A stretch of DNA of 10,088 bases from the NCBI GenBank assembly GCA_015488565.1, contig WFNQ01000030.1:1-10088 (forward strand), written 5' to 3'. The stretch is from Thiomicrorhabdus sp. (GTDB taxonomy: Bacteria; Pseudomonadota; Gammaproteobacteria; Thiomicrospirales; Thiomicrospiraceae). Below the pieces are notes generated by a model. That model saw only the letters and a list, made by a program, of their open reading frames with translations, made no database searches and was not told the origin of the DNA. Positions within the stretch are counted from its first letter, which is position 1. Each line of letters starts with the position of its first letter. Shown one piece after another: positions 5,730-10,088 of the stretch. The position numbers were made by a program, and so were the translations under genes.

Positions 5730-6599
5730 TTAAAAAATAGCCACTAGACGATTCAGCTCATTGAGGTCTTTATAGCTAATTTCAATTTTCCCCCCCCCGC
5801 TGCTTTTATGGTTTATTTTGACAGCCACTTGTGTTTTTTGAGCCAAAAAAGCTTCATGCTCCTTCACTTTTTCTCTATTTGGAATCGCTCTCTCTTTTAC
5901 CTCTTTCACGACATCACTCGGTATGAGTAGCTTTTGAACCGCTTCTTCAATTTCTCGAACGGACCAAGCGTGCTCAATCGCTTTCGCAATGGTTTTTTTC
6001 TGCGCCGATTCAGGCAAGCTAATAATCGCTCGGGCATGTCCCATACTGATTCTTCCAGCATGAAGTTCTTTTTGAATACTTTTAGGAAGTTTAAGCAATC
6101 TCAATAAGTTCGAAACCGAAGCGCGTGAACGTCCAACGGCATCGGCAACCGCCTGCTGCGTCAGTTCAAACTCTTTTAACAAACGCTTTAGTCCAATCGC
6201 AACCTCAATTGGGTTCAAATCTTCTCGCTGTATATTCTCAATTAAGGCCATTGCCAATGTGGCTTGACTGTCCGCTTGTCGAATAATGACAGGAACCCTA
6301 TCAAGACCTGCTAACTTTGAAGCTCGCCAACGCCGCTCACCCGCAATAATTTCATAGCTTTCTGAACTTAAGGGGCGCACCACAATCGGCTGAACCATCC
6401 CTTGCGCTTTAATTGAGTCCGAAAGCTCTTGTAAGCTTGCGTCATCAAACTGCTGTCGAGGCTGATACTGTCCTGGCTGTAACTGTTCAACAGCTACCTT
6501 TTCAATGCGCAAATCAGCACGACTGTTGTCTGATTTTTGCTTTGCTCCAATCATGGCATGAATACCCAGCTTTCCCATTCCTGATCGTTTCTTAGCCAC
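5730..6599 (-). CDS. parB: Chromosome partitioning protein ParB (Spo0J family)
   Basis: The 289-residue CTP-dependent DNA clamp loads at parS sites near the origin and spreads. The N-terminal CTPase domain contains IIAGERRWRA (GERR at 87-90) and ENIQRE (121-126), the two conserved nucleotide-binding motifs. The helix-turn-helix for parS recognition spans about 145-170 (TQQAVADAVGRSRASVSNLLRLLKL, split here by no insertion). The C-terminal dimerisation segment, KIEISYKDLNELNRLVAIF, closes the protein. The N-terminal ParA-stimulating motif, usually like RGLGRGLDALL, is here the divergent SGMGKLGIHAMIG. The start is GTG (6597-6599) with GGAAG just upstream; the first ATG, seven codons in, lacks a spaced site. 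A run of nine G in the 3' part encodes GGG at 268-270. It lies 89 bases after parA. Confidence 0.97.
   Translation of the reverse strand: MAKKRSGMGKLGIHAMIGAKQKSDNSRADLRIEKVAVEQLQPGQYQPRQQFDDASLQELSDSIKAQGMVQPIVVRPLSSESYEIIAGERRWRASKLAGLDRVPVIIRQADSQATLAMALIENIQREDLNPIEVAIGLKRLLKEFELTQQAVADAVGRSRASVSNLLRLLKLPKSIQKELHAGRISMGHARAIISLPESAQKKTIAKAIEHAWSVREIEEAVQKLLIPSDVVKEVKERAIPNREKVKEHEAFLAQKTQVAVKINHKSSGGGKIEISYKDLNELNRLVAIF
5790..5798 (-). repeat. Nine-base G homopolymer in the parB coding strand
   Basis: Plus-strand positions 5790-5798 are nine consecutive C, read as GGG GGG GGG in parB (residues 268-270), in the linker before the C-terminal dimerisation segment. Other codons could encode glycine without the run. 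Slippage by one base would change the last 20 or so residues. Confidence 0.9.
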
Positions 6600-6688
6600 T
6601 TAACTTCCTACCTTTTACTGTCTTTACAATAGATTGAACCTTTGTATCAAAACCTTTACACGAAAGGATGCATGGATAAAAAAATTCA

Positions 6689-7456
6689 TTATATTTTTGA
6701 TTTACGAATCCACTCTTTCGCTAAGGCTAAATAAGCAATCGCACCATTTGAAGACGGATCATAATCTATAACAGATTCTCCATGACTGGGCGCTTCTGCA
6801 AGCCTTACATTGCGAGGAATAATCGTCTGCAATACTTTTACACCAAAATGTTTCACCAGCTCGTTAGAGACATCATTTGCCAAATTATTACGGCGATCGT
6901 GCATCGTTCTCAATAAACCATCAATATGTAAACTGGGATTAAGTTGATCCTGAATGGTATCGACCGTGCCCATTAAAGCAGACAATCCCTCTAATGCAAA
7001 ATACTCACACTGCACGGGCACAATAATACCATCCGCTGCGGTCAAGGCATTTAACGTCAGCATATTCAATGTTGGTGGACAATCAATCACAACGGCATCA
7101 TATTGTGAGCGCACTTTTTTAAGTGCCTTTCTCAGACGCTTTGGCCCCATATCCTCTTCCAGCAAAGCAACCTCTGCGGCCGTCAAGTTCCCATTCGCGG
7201 GCAACAGATCCAAGCAAGCATTTTCAACGTGGATAATCGCTGCCTTTGCTTTAACTTCCCCCACTAATACCTCAAACACCGAGGTATTTAACTGGTCTTT
7301 ATCCACACCCACCGAAACCGTCGCATTTCCTTGAGGGTCAAGATCAATCAGTAATATTTTTTTGCCTAAACGTCCTAAAGCCGCCGCCAAGTTTACGCTC
7401 GTGGTGGTTTTACCCACACCACCTTTTTGATTTGCTACTGCAATCACTCTTCCCAC
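6689..7456 (-). CDS. parA: Chromosome partitioning ATPase ParA (Soj family)
   Basis: The 255-residue product is a deviant-Walker P-loop ATPase. It binds DNA as an ATP dimer and, released by ParB, drives segregation of the origin region. The deviant Walker A is KGGVGKTT at 11-18 with the signature lysine K11, the switch region LIDLDPQGNAT spans 36-46, and Walker B is VVIDCPP at 122-128 (D125). The C-terminal IPRNVRLAEAPSHGESV is typical of chromosomal ParA. There is no N-terminal DNA-binding extension, so it is a short chromosomal type and not a plasmid type Ia protein. The GTG start at 7454-7456 is supported by AAGGA at 7463-7467 with six-base spacing. rsmG ends inside that site, so the two genes are probably translationally coupled. 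Confidence 0.97.
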   Translation of the reverse strand: MGRVIAVANQKGGVGKTTTSVNLAAALGRLGKKILLIDLDPQGNATVSVGVDKDQLNTSVFEVLVGEVKAKAAIIHVENACLDLLPANGNLTAAEVALLEEDMGPKRLRKALKKVRSQYDAVVIDCPPTLNMLTLNALTAADGIIVPVQCEYFALEGLSALMGTVDTIQDQLNPSLHIDGLLRTMHDRRNNLANDVSNELVKHFGVKVLQTIIPRNVRLAEAPSHGESVIDYDPSSNGAIAYLALAKEWIRKSKI

Positions 7457-7462
7457 GTATAA

Positions 7463-7468
7463 TCCTTA
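7463..7468 (-). promoter_or_regulatory. parA ribosome binding site fused to the rsmG stop codon
   Basis: The minus-strand TAAGGA joins the rsmG stop TAA to the Shine-Dalgarno AAGGA of parA, six bases before the GTG start. It supports the GTG start and ties parA expression to rsmG translation. Confidence 0.75.
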
Positions 7469-8098
7469 GCTTTGTTTTATTACTTTTAACAACATGCGCT
7501 CTGCATCCAGCTCAGGAACCGATAATTCAATCACCTCCTGAACACTCACCTGCCCAGGTAATGCGGTTAAATCTTCAAACTCTTTTTGTCCCTTCATTGC
7601 CCACCAAGCACCACCCTCTTTTAACAAGTGATTGGTCCAGTTTAGCATGTCATTCATCGAGGCAAAAGCACGAGAAATAACCGCATCATACAACTCAGCA
7701 GGCTGGTAGTTTTCAACTCGATCATGAATTACCTGAGTGTTTTTTAAATCCAGTTCGGCTTTTACCTGTATCAAAAAACGTGTTTTTTTACTGTTACTGT
7801 CCAATAAATCAATTTGCTTCTCTGGAAACATAATCGCCAGTGGAATGCCAGGCAGTCCGCCCCCTGTTCCCACATCAATCCATCTTTGACCCTCTATATA
7901 AGGTACAGTGGCTAAACTATCCAATAAGTGCTTAACCAACATCTCCTGCGGATCTCGAATCGCCGTCAGATTGTAAACCTTATTCCACTTTTCGAGCAAG
8001 GCTAAATACTCAATTAACAGAGCAACCTGCTCTGGCGTCGACGCAACACCAAGCGTTTGAAGGCCTTTTTCTAATTGGAATGTCAACATTTTAGGCAC
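7466..8098 (-). CDS. rsmG: 16S rRNA (guanine-N7) methyltransferase RsmG (GidB)
   Basis: This SAM-dependent enzyme methylates N7 of G527 (E. coli numbering) in the 530 loop of 16S rRNA. From the GTG at 8096-8098 the product has 210 residues (E. coli 207). The SAM-binding loop IDVGTGGGLPGIPLAI lies at about 74-89, preceded by the family signature LEKWNKVYNLTAIRDP (35-50) and HLLDSL. LLDSNSKKTRFL (98-109) is the second SAM-contact strand. Three starts are possible: ATG 8117-8119 (no ribosome binding site), GTG 8096-8098 (AAGGGG at 8106-8111, seven bases upstream), and ATG 8087-8089, which matches the E. coli N-terminus best but has its site 16 bases away. I prefer the GTG, which overlaps the mnmG 3' end by eight bases. 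Confidence 0.93.
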   Translation of the reverse strand: MPKMLTFQLEKGLQTLGVASTPEQVALLIEYLALLEKWNKVYNLTAIRDPQEMLVKHLLDSLATVPYIEGQRWIDVGTGGGLPGIPLAIMFPEKQIDLLDSNSKKTRFLIQVKAELDLKNTQVIHDRVENYQPAELYDAVISRAFASMNDMLNWTNHLLKEGGAWWAMKGQKEFEDLTALPGQVSVQEVIELSVPELDAERMLLKVIKQS

Positions 8099-9995
8099 TT
8101 TGCGGCCCCTTGCCACCATTTAAGCGAGATTTTTTAATTGCTATTAATAAGATCGAAATTGCCGCTGGCGTAATGCCCTGTATACGACTTGCCATCCCTA
8201 AATTAGCGGGCTTATACTCTCTGATTTTTTGCTTTACCTCATTGGATAAGCCCGAAATAGACTCCAAATCAAGGTTGGATGGAATTTCCACCGATTCTGA
8301 ACGTTTTATTTTAGCAATTTGCTGCATCTGACGATCAATATAACCCGAATATTTGGCTTCTATCTCAATCTGATCAATCACACCGCGGTCATCAACCCCT
8401 TCTCCAAAAAGCGTTAATTCAGACAAGGCCGAATACAGGACCTTAGGCCGTTTCAACAGATCAAACAACGTTTGCTCCTTACTCAAAGGAAGCTCCATTA
8501 ACGTCTCCGCCTTCTTTGCTTCGGGGTGAGAGGGGAAAATCCATGTCTCTTTTAAGCGGGCGACCTCTTTTTCCAACGACTCCAACTTAGTTTGATAAGC
8601 CGCCCAGCGCGCATCATCAATCAAGCCCATTTCACGTGCAACAGGGGTAAGGCGCTGATCCGCATTATCCTCTCTAAGCATCAAACGGTACTCGGCTCGA
8701 GACGTAAACATGCGATAAGGCTCATTGGTTCCCATGGTAATCAGATCGTCAACCAATACACCCAAATACGCTTCATCACGCCTTGGGTACCAAGCCTCTT
8801 TATCCTGCGCACGTCGTGCCGCATTAATTCCAGCTAACAACCCCTGTGCCGCGGCCTCTTCATACCCTGTCGTGCCATTAATTTGACCCGCAAAGTACAA
8901 CCCCTGAATCGCTTCCGTTTCTAACGTGGGCTTCAACCCTCGTGGATCAAAATAATCATATTCAATCGCATAACCAGGCCGAATAATATTTGCTCGTTCC
9001 AACCCTTTCATCGACCGAACAAGCTTCAACTGTGTTTCATAAGGAAGGCTGGTCGATATGCCATTCGGATACAACTCCGTTGTCGTCAACCCCTCTGGCT
9101 CAATAAAAACCTGATGCTTGTCTTTGTCTGCAAAACGCATCACCTTATCTTCAATCGAAGGACAATAACGCGGTCCCGTACTGTCAATTTCACCTTGTTC
9201 AGAATACATGGGGGATTGATCCAAAGAGGCCATAATAATATCATGCGTTTTTGTATTGGTATACGTAATATAGCAAGGCACTTGCTTAGGGTGCATAGAT
9301 GCTTTACCAATATAAGAAAATACTGGAACGGGATTATCGCCAGGTTGAATCTGCATTGCCTCAAAATTCACCGTACGCGCATCAATTCGTGGTGGCGTTC
9401 CGGTCTTTAAACGGCCAACAGGCAAAGCCAGTTCTCGTAAACGTAAAGCCAGCTGATTTGCAGGCTCGTCGGCGGCTCTTCCCCCTTCATAATTTTGCAA
9501 ACCAATGTGAATACGACCCGCTAAAAAAGTACCTACCGTCAACACCACTTGGTTCGCATAAAACTTAAGACCCATTTTGGTCTCAACCCCTTGAATGCGC
9601 TCCCCTTCTAACAGTACATCCTCAACAGGCTGTTGAAATAGAGTTAAATGATCTTGGTTTTGTAGTCGTGAGAGAATGGCTTGGCGATAAAGAACACGAT
9701 CGGCCTGTGCTCTTGTTGCTCTTACCGCAGGGCCTTTTGAAGAATTTAAGGTTCTGAACTGAATGCCCGCTTCATCAATCGCCAGAGCCATCACACCGCC
9801 CAGCGCATCAATTTCTTTCACAAGATGACCCTTGCCAATGCCACCAATCGCAGGATTACACGACATCTGACCGAGCGTATCAATATTGTGCGTTAATAAA
9901 AGGGTCTCAAGCCCCATACGAGCCGATGCCAGCGCAGCTTCCGTACCCGCGTGCCCACCACCAACTACAATAACGTCATATGTCGAATCTAACAT
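8091..9995 (-). CDS. mnmG: tRNA uridine-5-carboxymethylaminomethyl modification enzyme MnmG (GidA)
   Basis: With MnmE, this FAD enzyme installs the carboxymethylaminomethyl group on U34 in the wobble position of certain tRNAs. From the ATG at 9993-9995 the product has 634 residues. The FAD-binding Rossmann motif VVGGGHAGTEAA is at 10-21, the catalytic cysteine motif SCNPAIGGIGKG at 45-56 (C46), and the second conserved cysteine is in RYCPSIEDKVMRF (C278, E. coli C277). TGTPPRIDART (198-208) and the C-terminal helical domain that binds MnmE (to KKSRLNGGKGPQSA) are intact. A TTG five codons upstream would also be in frame, but the ATG start gives the usual family N-terminus; neither has a strong ribosome binding site. 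It heads the gene row, with rsmG overlapping its 3' end. Confidence 0.98.
   Translation of the reverse strand: MLDSTYDVIVVGGGHAGTEAALASARMGLETLLLTHNIDTLGQMSCNPAIGGIGKGHLVKEIDALGGVMALAIDEAGIQFRTLNSSKGPAVRATRAQADRVLYRQAILSRLQNQDHLTLFQQPVEDVLLEGERIQGVETKMGLKFYANQVVLTVGTFLAGRIHIGLQNYEGGRAADEPANQLALRLRELALPVGRLKTGTPPRIDARTVNFEAMQIQPGDNPVPVFSYIGKASMHPKQVPCYITYTNTKTHDIIMASLDQSPMYSEQGEIDSTGPRYCPSIEDKVMRFADKDKHQVFIEPEGLTTTELYPNGISTSLPYETQLKLVRSMKGLERANIIRPGYAIEYDYFDPRGLKPTLETEAIQGLYFAGQINGTTGYEEAAAQGLLAGINAARRAQDKEAWYPRRDEAYLGVLVDDLITMGTNEPYRMFTSRAEYRLMLREDNADQRLTPVAREMGLIDDARWAAYQTKLESLEKEVARLKETWIFPSHPEAKKAETLMELPLSKEQTLFDLLKRPKVLYSALSELTLFGEGVDDRGVIDQIEIEAKYSGYIDRQMQQIAKIKRSESVEIPSNLDLESISGLSNEVKQKIREYKPANLGMASRIQGITPAAISILLIAIKKSRLNGGKGPQSA
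8106..8111 (-). promoter_or_regulatory. rsmG ribosome binding site inside the mnmG 3' end
   Basis: AAGGGG on the minus strand lies within the last codons of mnmG and seven bases before the GTG at 8096-8098. It decides the rsmG start in favour of GTG and implies that mnmG and rsmG translation are coupled. Confidence 0.55.
8628..8643. promoter_or_regulatory. Candidate parS-like ParB binding site inside mnmG
   Basis: On the minus strand the 16-mer is TGTTGCACGTGAAATG. It matches the widespread chromosomal parS consensus TGTTNCACGTGAAACA at all but the last two positions, around the CACGTG centre. It lies within mnmG, encoding VAREM, about 1.2 kb upstream of parA, where parS sites commonly occur. 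Protein constraint could produce part of the match, so it is a candidate only. Confidence 0.4.
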
Positions 9996-10088
9996 CGCAA
10001 TAAAAACCAAACCAAAAAGAAGCCGTATTTTAACATAAGCATTTTTGGCTTGCCGAAGTTAGACACACCTCAAAAATTCATATAAAAA
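9996..10088 (-). other. Upstream region of mnmG, no gene recognised
   Basis: These 93 bases precede mnmG up to the window edge. They hold a possible -10 box TAAAAT (10027-10032 on the minus strand), but no convincing -35 at the right distance, and short complementary segments (CCAAAAA and TTTTTGG) that could pair. An operon promoter may be here or further upstream. I see no gene. Confidence 0.25.

Noticed and set aside
6621..6667. Possible promoter and direct repeat (AACCTTT twice, 6637-6643 and 6651-6657) in the parA-parB gap
   Set aside because: TTGATA has an 18-base spacer to a poor TAAAGA box, and the repeat and a 5-bp stem nearby are too short to support an operator or terminator; parA and parB are probably one transcript.
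7773..7788. AAAAAACGTGTTTTTT palindrome-like sequence in rsmG
   Set aside because: It is made of homopolymer arms of six bases within coding sequence for conserved lysine and phenylalanine-rich residues; likely chance.
9114..9568. Plus- and minus-strand frames of 74-98 residues within mnmG
   Set aside because: They are shadow frames of the conserved MnmG coding sequence with low-complexity or random composition and no motif.
9996..10010. TTG start that would add five residues to MnmG
   Set aside because: The ATG at 9993-9995 gives the family-typical N-terminus (MLDSTYDVIVVGGG) and the TTG has no ribosome binding site.
1..10088. CRISPR arrays, insertion sequences, tRNA or rRNA genes, prophage or defence genes
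   Set aside because: No repeat-spacer pattern, transposase, cloverleaf-type sequence or foreign-looking gene was seen; the window is fully occupied by conserved housekeeping genes.

Overview
The window is a housekeeping block of a proteobacterial chromosome. Every real gene is on the minus strand, so transcription runs from the high-coordinate end to the low one. In transcription order: mnmG (tRNA wobble-uridine modification enzyme), rsmG (16S rRNA methyltransferase), parA and parB (chromosome segregation), then the F1Fo ATP synthase operon atpZ-atpI-atpB-atpE-atpF-atpH-atpA-atpG and the first 29 codons of atpD, cut by the window edge. This mnmG-rsmG-parA-parB-atp order is the classical origin-proximal arrangement of many Gammaproteobacteria. 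Subunit lengths nearly match E. coli (a 271, b 156, alpha 513, gamma 286 residues). Moderate-to-low GC and the residue patterns of AtpE and AtpB suggest a sulfur-oxidiser of the Thiomicrospira/Hydrogenovibrio type, but that placement is an impression, not a demonstration.

Region by region: 9996-10088 is the short upstream region of mnmG. Positions 8091-9995 carry mnmG, whose 3' end overlaps rsmG. rsmG, parA and parB follow closely. A stem-loop at 5662-5688 and a promoter-like pair at 5532-5560 separate the segregation genes from the ATP synthase operon. That operon starts with two small membrane proteins, AtpZ and AtpI, overlapping by 20 bases. The Fo genes atpB, atpE and atpF and the F1 genes atpH, atpA, atpG and atpD follow. 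The only sizeable gap inside the operon is the 136 bases between atpB and atpE, which hold a strong stem-loop and a U-rich leader in front of the gene for the high-copy c subunit. No gap exceeds 300 bases.

The gene products are all recognisable and conventional, and I see no new gene system. The points worth a second look are in the fine structure: a parS-like 16-mer inside mnmG close to parAB, a perfect 12-bp inverted repeat inside atpG, a nine-G run in the 3' end of parB, three junctions where the upstream stop codon is fused to the downstream ribosome binding site, several non-ATG starts, and the elaborate atpE leader.
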